Assembly (NCBI GenBank): GCA_910586955.1
Contig: CAJUMM010000009.1
Coordinates: forward strand, 12,439-64,433
Direction: 5' to 3'
DNA length: 51,995 nucleotides
From: an uncultured Lachnospiraceae bacterium
GTDB lineage: Bacteria; Bacillota; Clostridia; Lachnospirales; Lachnospiraceae
The first letter of the stretch is position 1; the number at the start of each line of letters is the position of its first letter. Shown here piece by piece: positions 16,525 to 24,807 of this stretch. Below the pieces are notes generated by a model. That model was not told where the DNA came from and ran no database searches. It saw only the letters and a list, made by a program, of their open reading frames with translations. A program made the translations under genes and the position numbers.

Positions 16525-17595
16525 CTACTTGGAAAGCTCTTCCTTGGCCGCATTGTATGCCTCCAGATAAGTCTCATAATTTTTCCTGGTAATCACCTCG
16601 TGCTTCATCAGGGTCTCTGTCCCCAGCTCTCCTCCGTCAAAAAGGGTCTGAAGCATGTCCGCCACATATCCGCCGTAATTGGCCGGATCATAGGCCACAC
16701 AGCCTACATAGGTATCCGAACCTTCCTCCGTAGTAGCAAAATGCTCAAAGGTCCAGCCGCTCTCACTGTGGGTTCCGTGGCACATATCTGCGCCCCGCTG
16801 GCTGGTGTCCGCCGCCGCCATGGCCGTGGTGACATTTGCCTCCGTATTGGAAACATGGGCAATGTGCTTCTGATCCGAATGAGCAGACAGATAATCCCCT
16901 ACCGCCTGCCGGATGCCCTCCTGCTGGGTGATAGCGCAGTCATACCAGAAAACATCCTCGTCTGTCAATCCGAAGGCCTCTTTCAGCTTTTCCACCGGCT
17001 TCTCCGTCCGGTTCATAACCGCCTCGCTGTCCGAGGAACCATAGGTGACAAAGATGGAATCAAGCTGTCCGTCCCAGTTTTCCTGAATCCATTCCACCAT
17101 CTCATCTCCCAGCTTCTCCCCTGCCTGTACGTTATCTGCGCCGAAGAAATAAGCCCCCTCGTACATAACGTCAATACAGATAACCGGAACACTCTTTTCT
17201 TCCGCCATCTTTACCATGGCCGAACCGATCTCCGCATTGCAGCCGAAGTCCACAATGGCGTCCACTTCCTGGGCCAGAAGGGTGGTTGCATTCTCCGTGA
17301 TCTTCTCGTTGTTTCCATAGGTGACAATATAGTCCCAGCCCTTGGCGTCAAAGGCCTTCTTAAGTCCCAGCTCTACCATCTGGAAAAATTCACTGTCCGG
17401 ATAGCCAAAGTTCATGCCGATAGTAAATCCGTCCGTCTTGCTCTCCTTTGGTGCCTCTGCCGGTGTCTCCGCCGCCTCCGGAGCCGACGGTTCCTGTGCA
17501 GGCTCTTCCGTCTTCGGCGCCCCGCAGCCTGCGAGACTCATCGCAAAGATCATAATCGTAACTATAACTGCCATCTGTTTCTTCCATGTTTTCAT
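16525..17595 (-). CDS. Sugar ABC transporter substrate-binding lipoprotein, locus A
   Basis: The 356-residue protein has a lipoprotein signal peptide ending FAMSLAGCG, a Pro/Glu/Ala-rich linker, then a periplasmic-binding-protein type 1 (Peripla_BP_4) fold beginning FTIGMNFGYPDSEFF. VDAIVDFGCNAE and VPVICIDVMYEG are typical hinge-region strands. It should sit on the outer face of the membrane and deliver a monosaccharide to the RbsC-type permease. It is unlike the binding protein of locus B apart from the fold, so the two transporters probably take different sugars. CAGGAGG precedes the ATG. Confidence 0.9.
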   Translation of the reverse strand: MKTWKKQMAVIVTIMIFAMSLAGCGAPKTEEPAQEPSAPEAAETPAEAPKESKTDGFTIGMNFGYPDSEFFQMVELGLKKAFDAKGWDYIVTYGNNEKITENATTLLAQEVDAIVDFGCNAEIGSAMVKMAEEKSVPVICIDVMYEGAYFFGADNVQAGEKLGDEMVEWIQENWDGQLDSIFVTYGSSDSEAVMNRTEKPVEKLKEAFGLTDEDVFWYDCAITQQEGIRQAVGDYLSAHSDQKHIAHVSNTEANVTTAMAAADTSQRGADMCHGTHSESGWTFEHFATTEEGSDTYVGCVAYDPANYGGYVADMLQTLFDGGELGTETLMKHEVITRKNYETYLEAYNAAKEELSK

Positions 17596-17647
17596 ATTTC
17601 TGCCTCCTGTGTTTTTTCTTGTCGATGCTTTCTATTTTTTTCCATTA

Positions 17648-18631
17648 TTAATTCACACGGTTACAAATTGTTTTTCCGGAAAAGAAATCAATGATTTCCT
17701 GGGCGGCCAAAACCGTCATTTTCCTTCTTCCCTCTATGGTGTGTCCTCCTATATGAGGCGTTGCAATAAAATTTTCCAATTCAAACAAAGGGTTCTCCCG
17801 GCTGGGCGGCTCCGGCCAAAGGGTATCACAGGCCGCTCCCTTAAGCTTCCCACTCACAAGAGCACGGTACAAGGCTTCCTCATCTACCAATATGCCCCTT
17901 GCCGCATTGATAAAGTACCCTCCGTCCTTCATTTTTGAAAATGTATCTTGATTAAATAGTTTCTCATTTTCTTTCGTTCCGGGAACGTGAACGGAAATAA
18001 TATCACTCTTAGACAGCAGCTCGTCAAAAGATACCATCTCCACACCCAGTTTTTCTGCCCGCTCCCAAACGGGATAGGGATCATGGGCCAGCATTTTCAT
18101 CCCGCTTCCTGCCAGCTTTTCTGCAAAGCACTGGGCGATAGAGCCAAACCCGAAAAAGCCTATGGTCTTTCCTGCCGCCTGGACGCTGCGGATCTGCTGG
18201 TTCCATATCCCCCTGCCCACATATTCTTCATAATTCTGGGGAATCCGGTACAGCAGGGAAAGCATCAGCGCCTGGGCCAGCTCCGCAACTCCGTTGGACA
18301 ATTCCGGAACCTTTGTGGTAGCAACTGCAATGCCGTATTTCTTCGCAGCCTTCGTATCTATCTCGTCGAATCCGGATCCGTAACGGATAACCAGTTTAAG
18401 CCTCGGGCTCATCCTCTGCATAAATTCCTCATCCAGGCGGATGCCCATGGTAATCACCGCATCATATTCTGCCCGGATACACGCCGCCTCCTCCAGAGGC
18501 ATGCAGGTATGGGTTTCCGATTCCCACTGTGTAACCTCAAACCCCTGCTCCCCCAGCATTTTATATGCGGTTCCCTCTCCCTGGGAGTCAAACTCCCTTT
18601 GGGAAAACATAATCAGTACGTTCCTGCTCAT
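17648..18631 (-). CDS. D-2-hydroxyacid dehydrogenase family protein
   Basis: The 327-residue NAD-binding protein matches the D-isomer 2-hydroxyacid dehydrogenases: IGFFGFGSIAQCFAEKL gives the GxGxxA/G nucleotide loop, NAARGILVDEEAL and FIATPHIGGHT contain the catalytic Arg and His regions, with Glu in ACDTLWPEPP. Family members reduce 2-keto acids to D-2-hydroxy acids. In this operon it may reduce a keto-acid intermediate or act on the sugar acid itself. It lies between the DapA-like aldolase and the binding-protein gene, with about 30-50 base gaps. Confidence 0.82.
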   Translation of the reverse strand: MSRNVLIMFSQREFDSQGEGTAYKMLGEQGFEVTQWESETHTCMPLEEAACIRAEYDAVITMGIRLDEEFMQRMSPRLKLVIRYGSGFDEIDTKAAKKYGIAVATTKVPELSNGVAELAQALMLSLLYRIPQNYEEYVGRGIWNQQIRSVQAAGKTIGFFGFGSIAQCFAEKLAGSGMKMLAHDPYPVWERAEKLGVEMVSFDELLSKSDIISVHVPGTKENEKLFNQDTFSKMKDGGYFINAARGILVDEEALYRALVSGKLKGAACDTLWPEPPSRENPLFELENFIATPHIGGHTIEGRRKMTVLAAQEIIDFFSGKTICNRVN

Positions 18632-18661
18632 TGATATCCAAGCCCCTTCTTCCTTTCTCCT

Positions 18662-19582
18662 CTAATCCGCCTGATAATCCTCTCCCACATTAGCAATGGC
18701 TTTCAGCCCTTCCCGGTAGGTGTCAAACAATTTCCAAATCCGTTCATCAAAAGACACTGCCGTGGGCTTGCGGCAGTAATCCCATTTTATAATTCCCCGC
18801 TTTACCAGCATACGCTTCTCGTATCTCACCAGCATTTCAATATCCTGGTTAATCTCCAGAATCATGGGAACCGCTGCGTCATATATTTTTCCTGCCTGCT
18901 CCTTCTCTCCCGACATATACCGGTCAAAGATATCCTTGAAAACCGGAACCAGCGACACCCCCGGCATAAAGCCTACGGTTCCTCTCTCCATCAAATCAAT
19001 CATGTGAAGACACATATTTCCGCAGAAAATATCAATTTTCCCTTTTGTGATCTCACGGACACTGTCGATAAAGGGAGCCGCCGGAACGGCTTCCGCTTTG
19101 ATGGAAAGCTTGTTTTTTACCGAATCACAAATGATACGGATTGCCTCTGCAGTTAATTTCCCGCCTCCGCTTCCGGGTGTATACTGGATGACGCCGGGAA
19201 TCTCCACGGAATTTAACACAGTAATAATGTGGTCCCGGAGGGCATCCGTGGAGGGCGCTACTACACTGGGAGATAAAATCATAAGTGCATCCGCACCGAT
19301 CTCCTCATATTTTTTGGCCCTTTTCAACGCCGTTTCCGTGGATCCTGCCGTCACCGACGCAATCACAGGCACCCGGCCCGCCGCTGCCCTTACCGCCACC
19401 CGCAGCATTTCCTCGCATTCCTCGTCGCTGAGTTTATAAAATTCCGTCCCGTACCCGAAAAGGGCCATGCCTGCAGAGCCGTCTTTTATGGTGGCGTCGC
19501 ACATCCGTGCAAAATCTTCGTACTCCACTTCCATGCCGTCTTTGGTAAAAGGCGTCTGCATAATGGGTATAATTCCTCTCAT
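18662..19582 (-). CDS. DapA-superfamily (DHDPS/NAL) aldolase or dehydratase
   Basis: The 306-residue protein is a Schiff-base TIM barrel of the dihydrodipicolinate synthase family: GIIPIMQTPFTKDG at the N-terminus, ALFGYGTEFYKLSDEE where DapA has the GTTGE loop, and VIQYTPGSGGG with the proton-relay Tyr. The lysine expected near residue 165 falls in LSIKAEAVPAAP. It is clearly not the biosynthetic DapA, which is encoded at 23587-24477. Paralogs act as 2-keto-3-deoxy sugar-acid aldolases or dehydratases. The ATG overlaps the upstream stop by four bases (ATGA) and follows AAAGGAGAGA. Confidence 0.8.
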   Translation of the reverse strand: MRGIIPIMQTPFTKDGMEVEYEDFARMCDATIKDGSAGMALFGYGTEFYKLSDEECEEMLRVAVRAAAGRVPVIASVTAGSTETALKRAKKYEEIGADALMILSPSVVAPSTDALRDHIITVLNSVEIPGVIQYTPGSGGGKLTAEAIRIICDSVKNKLSIKAEAVPAAPFIDSVREITKGKIDIFCGNMCLHMIDLMERGTVGFMPGVSLVPVFKDIFDRYMSGEKEQAGKIYDAAVPMILEINQDIEMLVRYEKRMLVKRGIIKWDYCRKPTAVSFDERIWKLFDTYREGLKAIANVGEDYQAD

Positions 19583-20445
19583 CCCCAATCTCTCCTTTCT
19601 GTCTCCAGCATTTTCCTCCAGTTTTCCTCCATATATTCTTTCAGGAAAATGGTTTCGCTGACAGTGTCCACCCGGTTCTGCCCCTCCCACTGGTTGTGGC
19701 AGAACTCAATGGCAGCGGCTCCGTCAAACCCTGTCTCTCTCATTCTTTCCAGTACACGCACATAATCAATCTCCGACTCTTGAAAAATAGTCTGCGTGCA
19801 TTGCCTGGAAGCATTCCGGAAGTGCATATGGGATGCAAAGGGTATCAAATCATCAATCTCCCTCTGCTCGGCCCCGTTCCGGATAAAGTGGGAATAGTCC
19901 AAGGTCAATGTCAGCCCCGGAACCATTGCAAGGAGCTTCCTGGCCTTCCCCGGCGTATCCGCCACGGAACCTACATGGGCTTCTACGGAAAGAGTGAGCC
20001 CCTTTTCTTCTGCCAAAGCGATCCGGTACTTTAATTCTTCTGCCGCCAGTTCCATGGACTCCTTGTCAAAAGGCATCCCCGGCAATATGGTCATATGACG
20101 GCACCCACAGCCTCTTCCATATTCCATTGCCTTACCGAACATCTCCCGGTTCTTTTTGCGAATCTCACGGTCCGGATGGTTCTGGGCCATCCCCAGCATA
20201 TCCCCCATAAATACAAATAAATCCGTCTGTTCCAGTCCTTCTTCCGCCAGCACCTCCCCCAGGCGTCTTCCATTCTCATAGGGGGCCTCCAGCTCCTTGG
20301 CGGTACTAAGATGCCTGCCGTCCTCCTCCCCGTTCAGGGCAATATCGGCCCTGTCAAACCCCAATAACTTAATAAGCTTCAAAGACTTCCTAAATTCTAA
20401 TAGAGGAAAGGTCAAATCAATTCCGCTTAGCTGCAACTCTTTCAT
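19579..20445 (-). CDS. Sugar phosphate isomerase/epimerase (xylose-isomerase-like TIM barrel)
   Basis: The 288-residue protein belongs to the AP endonuclease-2/xylose isomerase-like barrel family: LSGIDLTFPLLEFRKSLKLI at the start, TLSVEAHVGSV with a metal-binding Glu and His, LTLDYSHFIRNG with Asp and His, and AAIEFCHNQWE with a late Glu. These residues bind a divalent metal and move hydrogens between C1-C2 or C3 of a sugar. I used the ATG at 20443-20445, which has GGAGG eight bases upstream, rather than a longer frame reaching 20517. It is second in the operon after the mutarotase. Confidence 0.8.
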   Translation of the reverse strand: MKELQLSGIDLTFPLLEFRKSLKLIKLLGFDRADIALNGEEDGRHLSTAKELEAPYENGRRLGEVLAEEGLEQTDLFVFMGDMLGMAQNHPDREIRKKNREMFGKAMEYGRGCGCRHMTILPGMPFDKESMELAAEELKYRIALAEEKGLTLSVEAHVGSVADTPGKARKLLAMVPGLTLTLDYSHFIRNGAEQREIDDLIPFASHMHFRNASRQCTQTIFQESEIDYVRVLERMRETGFDGAAAIEFCHNQWEGQNRVDTVSETIFLKEYMEENWRKMLETERRDWG

Positions 20446-20464
20446 CCTGCCTCCACCCTCCGTC

Positions 20465-20785
20465 TTATTCATGTAAAAACATCTGTTCCAGCCGGATATC
20501 CCTGCCTGTGGAGGCATCCTTCACATGTTCGATCAAGTCCTCCATGTAATCTGCCCACCTCTTATCCAGCTCCGAATCTCCTTCCCGTTCCAAATTTGCC
20601 CCATTCCCTTCCTCTGCCTCATAATAAGAAAACAGAAGATTTTCATACAGCCAGATAGAATAGTTTTTCATCCCCCGTCTGGTCATCAAATCACTCAGTT
20701 CCGGCCATATACAGTCATGTCTTCTTTTGTACTCTTCTTTATCAGCTCCTTCCTTAAGTTTCATCACCGACACAATACGTTTCAA
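20465..20785 (-). CDS. rhaM: L-rhamnose mutarotase family protein (DUF718)
   Basis: The 106-residue protein matches RhaM in size and motifs: MKLKEGADKEEYKRRHDCIWPEL with the catalytic His, NYSIWLYENLLFSYYEAE, and RWADYMEDLI. RhaM interconverts alpha and beta pyranose forms of L-rhamnose; family members also act on L-fucose and L-lyxose. The start appears to be TTG (20783-20785) with GGAGAAG upstream. It is the first gene of the locus A operon, directly after the promoter, and is the best clue that the operon handles a 6-deoxy or L-configured sugar. Confidence 0.8.
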   Translation of the reverse strand: MKRIVSVMKLKEGADKEEYKRRHDCIWPELSDLMTRRGMKNYSIWLYENLLFSYYEAEEGNGANLEREGDSELDKRWADYMEDLIEHVKDASTGRDIRLEQMFLHE

Positions 20786-20815
20786 TTCCCATCTTCTCCT
20801 TCTCTCTTTTTCTCC

Positions 20816-20844
20816 ATCATAAATTCATTCTTCCTGTTTGTCAA
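20816..20844 (-). promoter_or_regulatory. Promoter of the locus A sugar operon
   Basis: On the minus strand TTGACA (20839-20844), 17 bases and TATGAT (20816-20821) give a near-consensus sigma-A promoter about 30 bases before rhaM. Confidence 0.78.
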
Positions 20845-20852
20845 CTGTTTTT

Positions 20853-20887
20853 TGTTAACATTTTTATGTTATCTGATTATTGTTATC
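20853..20887. promoter_or_regulatory. Candidate operator between divergent promoters of locus A
   Basis: Just upstream of both -35 boxes are a palindrome TGTTAACA (20853-20860) and two direct repeats TGTTATC (20867-20873 and 20881-20887). Their place between the operon promoter and the regulator promoter suggests they bind the divergent GntR protein. This is inference from position and symmetry. Confidence 0.5.
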
Positions 20888-20897
20888 AAAAATTGTG

Positions 20898-20926
20898 TTT
20901 ACATTTTCGTTTCCGGATGCTATAAT
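20898..20926 (+). promoter_or_regulatory. Promoter of the FCD-type gntR gene
   Basis: TTTACA (20898-20903), 17 bases and TATAAT (20921-20926) form a strong sigma-A promoter 23 bases before the regulator's start codon. Confidence 0.78.
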
Positions 20927-20948
20927 GTCTGGGAAAGGACGGGATTTT

Positions 20949-21662
20949 ATGAATAACCTTAAAATTTCTCTGGCGTCAAAAATCGCAAAGGATTTGCGTA
21001 CCAATATTATTTTAGGTATTTTAGAAGAAGGGCAGCTTTTGAACGAAACGGCCCTTGCAGATAAGTACGGTGTAAGCCGCGGTCCGATCCGGCAGGCCAT
21101 ACAACTGCTCTCCAATGAAGGCATTGTGGAAATTCTGCAGAACGGCCGCACAAAGATTCTGGGATTCCGGCCAAACGAGCTGCAGGATTATTTCAATCTC
21201 AGGCTCTATATAGAATCCGAATCCGTCAAAAAAATACTATCACAGCCCGCAGATGAAGACTACTGGAAATGGCTGGACAGTATGAAGGTGCTGCTGGAAA
21301 ATAATTCTCCCATTTACTCCGGTATTGTCCCTTATGACAACACCTACGGCGAACAGGATATGGAGTTTCATTTTGCTATTGTATCCCGGGCCGATTCCCA
21401 GATCTACTCCCAGGTCTGGAAAAATGTTTCCAGCTTGGCTTTGTGCATCTCGGAGCTTCACCGCATGTATTATTCGGAAAAGTTCGTCCATGAAACTAAT
21501 ATTACCATCGCCTGCCACAAGCGCATTCTGGAAGGCCTGCAGAACCGGGATCTGGATTTTATTCTTAAGGAGCTGGCCGAGCATATGGAGCACGGTGCCA
21601 AAACCCTGACCCATACCTGGGAAAAGGCCCGGGAAGAGCTGAAGCATAAAAACATGTTTTAA
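20949..21662 (+). CDS. GntR family regulator (FadR/FCD subfamily) of the locus A operon
   Basis: The 237-residue protein has an N-terminal winged helix (LLNETALADKYGVSRGPIRQAIQLLSNEG, about residues 32-60) and an all-helical C-terminal FCD ligand domain: DMEFHFAIVSRADSQIYSQVW and TIACHKRILEGLQNRD carry the acidic and histidine positions that bind metal and organic acids. FCD regulators usually sense sugar acids or keto acids, which fits an operon making aldonates. The ATG at 20949 has AAAGGA upstream; earlier in-frame ATGs lie within the promoter. It probably represses the divergent operon. Confidence 0.87.
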   Translation: MNNLKISLASKIAKDLRTNIILGILEEGQLLNETALADKYGVSRGPIRQAIQLLSNEGIVEILQNGRTKILGFRPNELQDYFNLRLYIESESVKKILSQPADEDYWKWLDSMKVLLENNSPIYSGIVPYDNTYGEQDMEFHFAIVSRADSQIYSQVWKNVSSLALCISELHRMYYSEKFVHETNITIACHKRILEGLQNRDLDFILKELAEHMEHGAKTLTHTWEKAREELKHKNMF

Positions 21663-21686
21663 AAATAGACAGGATGGTGACATATA

Positions 21687-22715
21687 ATGTCTGAAAAGAA
21701 AAATGACAAACTACAAATCCGTAACAGCACCGTTGATTTCCTTATATTTACAAAGAATGCCCACGAGGAGGGTATTGAAGTTCGAGTACAGGATCATGAA
21801 GTATGGTTAACTCAAAAGGCAATTGGACAGCTTTTTGACGTAGACAGAAGCGTTATTACAAAGCATTTAAAAAACGTATATGAAAGCGGTGAATTGTCTG
21901 AAGATGTAACTTGTGCAAATTTTGCACAAGTTGCAGATAACGGCAAAACCTATCAATATAAATTTTATTCTTTGTCTGCCATTATCGCTGTAGGCTACCG
22001 CATCAATTCCAGCAGAGCCACACAGTTCCGCCAATGGGCAACGAGGGTACTGAATACCTTCGCCAAGCAGGGATATGTACTAGATAAGAGCAGATTGATT
22101 AATGGACAAATTTTTGACGAAGATTATTTTGATCACCTGATTTCTGAAATTCAGGAAATTCGTGCCAGCGAGCGTCGTTTCTATCAGAAGATCACGGATA
22201 TTTACGCCACAGCGATAGATTATTCTCTTGACAGCCAAACTACAAAGGATTTTTTTGCAACTGTTCAGAATAAAATGCACTATGCCGTTCACGGTAACAC
22301 TGCCGCAGAGGTTATTATGATAAGAGCAGATCATACAAAGGAGCATATGGGACTAACTTCTTGGCGTAATGCGCCCAACGGCAAAATTGTAAAAGCGGAT
22401 GTTTCAATAGCCAAAAACTATCTATCAATCGATGAAATGCAGGAACTGAACGAAATCGTCACCATGTACCTTGACTATGCGGCTCGTCAGGCACGACGGC
22501 ATATTCCTATGACAATGACCGATTGGGCATCAAAACTGGATGCCTTCCTGCAATTCAACGATGCTGAAATTTTGCGGGATAAAGGCAAAGTTACAGCAGC
22601 CATTGCAAAGGCCTTTGCGGAAAGTGAATTTGAACAGTATCGGATTATTCAAGACCGCTTATATCAAAGTGATTTTGATCGTTTAGTTGCTGACACAGAA
22701 TTAAATCTAAAGTAA
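21687..22715 (+). CDS. RhuM family protein
   Basis: The 342-residue protein matches the virulence RhuM family: IEVRVQDHEVWLTQKAIGQLF, VDRSVITKHLKNVYESGEL, TCANFAQVADNGKTYQYKFY, AVGYRINSSRATQFRQWAT and HGNTAAEVI. The family is found on islands and mobile elements, often near defence genes; function is not firmly established. The gene is clearly more AT-rich than its neighbours and carries a 23-base palindrome (21909-21931), both suggesting recent acquisition. It begins 24 bases after gntR with AGGATGGTGA upstream and no obvious promoter, so it may ride on the gntR transcript. Confidence 0.85.
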   Translation: MSEKKNDKLQIRNSTVDFLIFTKNAHEEGIEVRVQDHEVWLTQKAIGQLFDVDRSVITKHLKNVYESGELSEDVTCANFAQVADNGKTYQYKFYSLSAIIAVGYRINSSRATQFRQWATRVLNTFAKQGYVLDKSRLINGQIFDEDYFDHLISEIQEIRASERRFYQKITDIYATAIDYSLDSQTTKDFFATVQNKMHYAVHGNTAAEVIMIRADHTKEHMGLTSWRNAPNGKIVKADVSIAKNYLSIDEMQELNEIVTMYLDYAARQARRHIPMTMTDWASKLDAFLQFNDAEILRDKGKVTAAIAKAFAESEFEQYRIIQDRLYQSDFDRLVADTELNLK

Positions 22716-22748
22716 AACTATGATACATTTTTGATACTTTCCAAGGAC

Positions 22749-22796
22749 AGAAAAAGCCCGCTATCAACGCAGTATTGACTGCTTAGATAGCGGGCT
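22749..22796 (-). terminator. Terminator of the dapA-dapB operon
   Basis: AGCCCGCTATC (22755-22765) pairs perfectly with GATAGCGGGCT (22786-22796), with an inner GCAGT/ACTGC helix. On the minus strand TTTTT follows (plus As 22751-22755). Confidence 0.85.
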
Positions 22797-22826
22797 GCCT
22801 GGTTAAGTATAATTCTAGAAGACGGT

Positions 22827-23585
22827 TTATCCCCCAATCACATCTCTCATATCATAAAGCCCCGCCGGCTTCCCGGCCAGGAACTTTGCCGCCTGGACAG
22901 CGCCTTTTCCGAATACGGCCCGGGAGTAGGCCCGGTGTTCAAAGGTTATCACCTCGTCTGTTCCGGCAAAGATCACATCGTGGTCTCCCACAATAGTGCC
23001 GCCCCGGACCGCCGAGATACCAAGCTCCTTCTCTCCCCGCTTCCTGCGCACCTGGCTTCTGTCATAGACGTAGGTGTAAGCACCGTCCTCCGCCTCATTG
23101 ATGGCATCCGCCAGAGCGATGGCTGTACCGCTGGGAGCGTCCAGTTTCTGGTTGTGATGCTTTTCCACAATCTCAATGTCAAAGCCTGCCGCCGCCAGAG
23201 TAGGGGCTGCTTCCTTGAGAAGCTTAATCAGCAGGTTGATTCCCACGGACATATTGGCGGATTTAAGTACCGCCGTCTCCTTGGCCGTCTCTTCCACTTT
23301 AGCCAGCTGCTCTTTGGAAAGCCCGGTTGTACACAGCACCACCGGCGTCTTAGTCTTGGCGCAGTAGTCCAAAAGCTCATCTGCCGCTTCCGCATTGGAA
23401 AAGTCAATCACCACGTCCGCCTTCACCTTGCAGTCCCCGATGCCGGAAAACACCGGGAAGTCATTTGCAATGCCGTCAAATTTATCCACACCGGCTGCAA
23501 TCTCCATATCCTTCTCTTCTTTGACCAGGTTTGCAATCATCTGGCCCATCCGGCCATTGCAGCCGTGCATCAGTACCTTTATCAT
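22827..23585 (-). CDS. dapB: 4-hydroxy-tetrahydrodipicolinate reductase
   Basis: The 252-residue protein has the DapB N-terminal NAD(P) loop (VLMHGCNGRMGQMI), VIDFSNAEA, CTTGLSKEQL, the catalytic EKHHNQKLDAPSGTA containing the His pair and Lys, and ISAVRGGTIVGDHDVIFAG. It reduces 4-hydroxy-tetrahydrodipicolinate in lysine and diaminopimelate synthesis, supplying peptidoglycan. The gene begins one base after the dapA stop, in the operon controlled by the lysine riboswitch. Length and motifs are complete. Confidence 0.97.
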   Translation of the reverse strand: MIKVLMHGCNGRMGQMIANLVKEEKDMEIAAGVDKFDGIANDFPVFSGIGDCKVKADVVIDFSNAEAADELLDYCAKTKTPVVLCTTGLSKEQLAKVEETAKETAVLKSANMSVGINLLIKLLKEAAPTLAAAGFDIEIVEKHHNQKLDAPSGTAIALADAINEAEDGAYTYVYDRSQVRRKRGEKELGISAVRGGTIVGDHDVIFAGTDEVITFEHRAYSRAVFGKGAVQAAKFLAGKPAGLYDMRDVIGG

Positions 23586-23586
23586 C

Positions 23587-24477
23587 TTATTTTACCTCAA
23601 TTCCGAAATCAATCATGGCCTGCTTCAAGTTCTCAAGGTGCTCCGGCTCCATATCCGTCAAAGGCATACGGAGAGGTCCCACTTCCCAGCCCATCAGGTT
23701 CATGGCCGCTTTCACCGGAATGGGATTGACTTCACAGAACAGCTGATCTGCCAGAGGAATGGCCCGAAGCTGAATCTCCCGGCTGCCTTCCAGATCTCCC
23801 TCCAGGAACTTTGCCACCATATCGTGGGTTTCCTTAGGCGCCACATTGGAAAGAACGGAAATCACCCCGAAGCCTCCCAGAGACAAAAGCGGCACAACCT
23901 GGTCGTCATTTCCCGAATACAGTTCGATCTCTCCTCCTGCCAGCTGCATCAGCTTCGCCACCTGGGAGATATTTCCGCTGGCTTCTTTGATTCCCACAAT
24001 ATTCTTTACGTTCTTTGCCAGATATGCAGCTGTCTGGGGCTGGATATTGCAGCCCGTCCGGCTGGGTACATTGTACATAATGATAGGCAGCTTTACGGAT
24101 TCTGCGATTGCCGTGTAATGGGCAATAAGGCCTTTCTGGGTGGCCTTATTGTAATAAGGCGTCACCACCAGCAGGGCATCCGCCCCGTATTTCTCCGCCT
24201 CCTGCGAAAGATAAATGGCCGTCTCCGTACAGTTGGATCCCGTTCCGGCAATCACCGGCACACGTCCTGCCACATGTTCAATGGCAAACCGGATGGCATC
24301 AAGATGCTCCTCATGGGTTAGAGTGGAAGACTCCCCCGTAGTTCCGCAGATCACAATGGCATCTGTGTGATTGGCAATCTGATCGTCAATGATCTCCCCC
24401 AGCTTTGGAAAATTGATCTCCCGGTTCTCCGTAAACGGTGTGACAATCGCCACTGCCGCCCCCTTAAAAATAGCCAT
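23587..24477 (-). CDS. dapA: 4-hydroxy-tetrahydrodipicolinate synthase
   Basis: The 296-residue class I aldolase has all DapA hallmarks: AVAIVTPFTENREINF, ICGTTGESSTLTHEEH, IIMYNVPSRTGCNI with the active-site Tyr and the Arg that binds the pyruvate side chain, and VGIKEASGNISQ with the Schiff-base Lys. It condenses pyruvate and aspartate semialdehyde. I used the ATG at 24475-24477 (AAGGAGG nine bases upstream), not the longer frame to 24507. The upstream leader is a lysine riboswitch, so repression by lysine is expected. Confidence 0.96.
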   Translation of the reverse strand: MAIFKGAAVAIVTPFTENREINFPKLGEIIDDQIANHTDAIVICGTTGESSTLTHEEHLDAIRFAIEHVAGRVPVIAGTGSNCTETAIYLSQEAEKYGADALLVVTPYYNKATQKGLIAHYTAIAESVKLPIIMYNVPSRTGCNIQPQTAAYLAKNVKNIVGIKEASGNISQVAKLMQLAGGEIELYSGNDDQVVPLLSLGGFGVISVLSNVAPKETHDMVAKFLEGDLEGSREIQLRAIPLADQLFCEVNPIPVKAAMNLMGWEVGPLRMPLTDMEPEHLENLKQAMIDFGIEVK

Positions 24478-24513
24478 ATCCTTTTCCTCCTTACGCTTTG
24501 TCATCATATAAAT

Positions 24514-24540
24514 GAGGCAGACCTCTGCGAAGTCTGCCCC
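24514..24540 (-). promoter_or_regulatory. Expression-platform hairpin of the dapA leader
   Basis: GGCAGAC (24516-24522) and GTCTGCC (24532-24538) form a stem just downstream of the riboswitch aptamer. The following minus-strand sequence (CATTTATATG) is only weakly U-rich, so the switch could act by termination or on translation. Confidence 0.6.
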
Positions 24541-24572
24541 TAAAGAATCCCTGATCCGTCTTAAAATTCTTT

Positions 24573-24740
24573 AGATAGCGCCCCATCAGAAACCAGCTGA
24601 TGACAGTCGCATGATTCTTTATCATACGCCCAAGAAACGCCCCGCAGGGAGACACTTCTTTCGGCGTCTGCCCCTTTCCCTTTCCCTCTTCTATGCCTGC
24701 CATATCCGGAAAGGTACTCTTGGAAGACGCAACCTCTATC
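24573..24740 (-). promoter_or_regulatory. Lysine riboswitch (L box) controlling dapA-dapB
   Basis: The minus strand of the 330-base dapA leader has the L-box layout: GATAGAGGTTGCG at the 5' side (ending at 24740), GACGCCGAAAGAAGTG matching the conserved GCGCCGAAGG element, a CTGTCATCAGCTGG segment, and GGGGCGCTATCT at the 3' side (from 24573) that closes helix P1 against AGGATAG. Its position before dapA fits the known role of shutting lysine synthesis off when lysine binds. A small reading frame here is not considered real. Confidence 0.85.
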
Positions 24741-24765
24741 CTGTCTGTTTTATTTATACTATTTT

Positions 24766-24794
24766 AATGTAACATAGAGCCATTTACTTGTCAA
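24766..24794 (-). promoter_or_regulatory. Promoter of the lysine riboswitch-dapAB transcript
   Basis: On the minus strand TTGACA (24789-24794), 17 bases and TACATT (24766-24771). Transcription would start about 20 bases before the aptamer. Confidence 0.6.
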
Positions 24795-24807
24795 CGGCCA
24801 GTTTCCC

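Noticed and set aside
24491..24703. 70-codon minus-strand ORF before dapA
   Set aside because: It lies within the lysine riboswitch and its hairpin; structure explains the region better.
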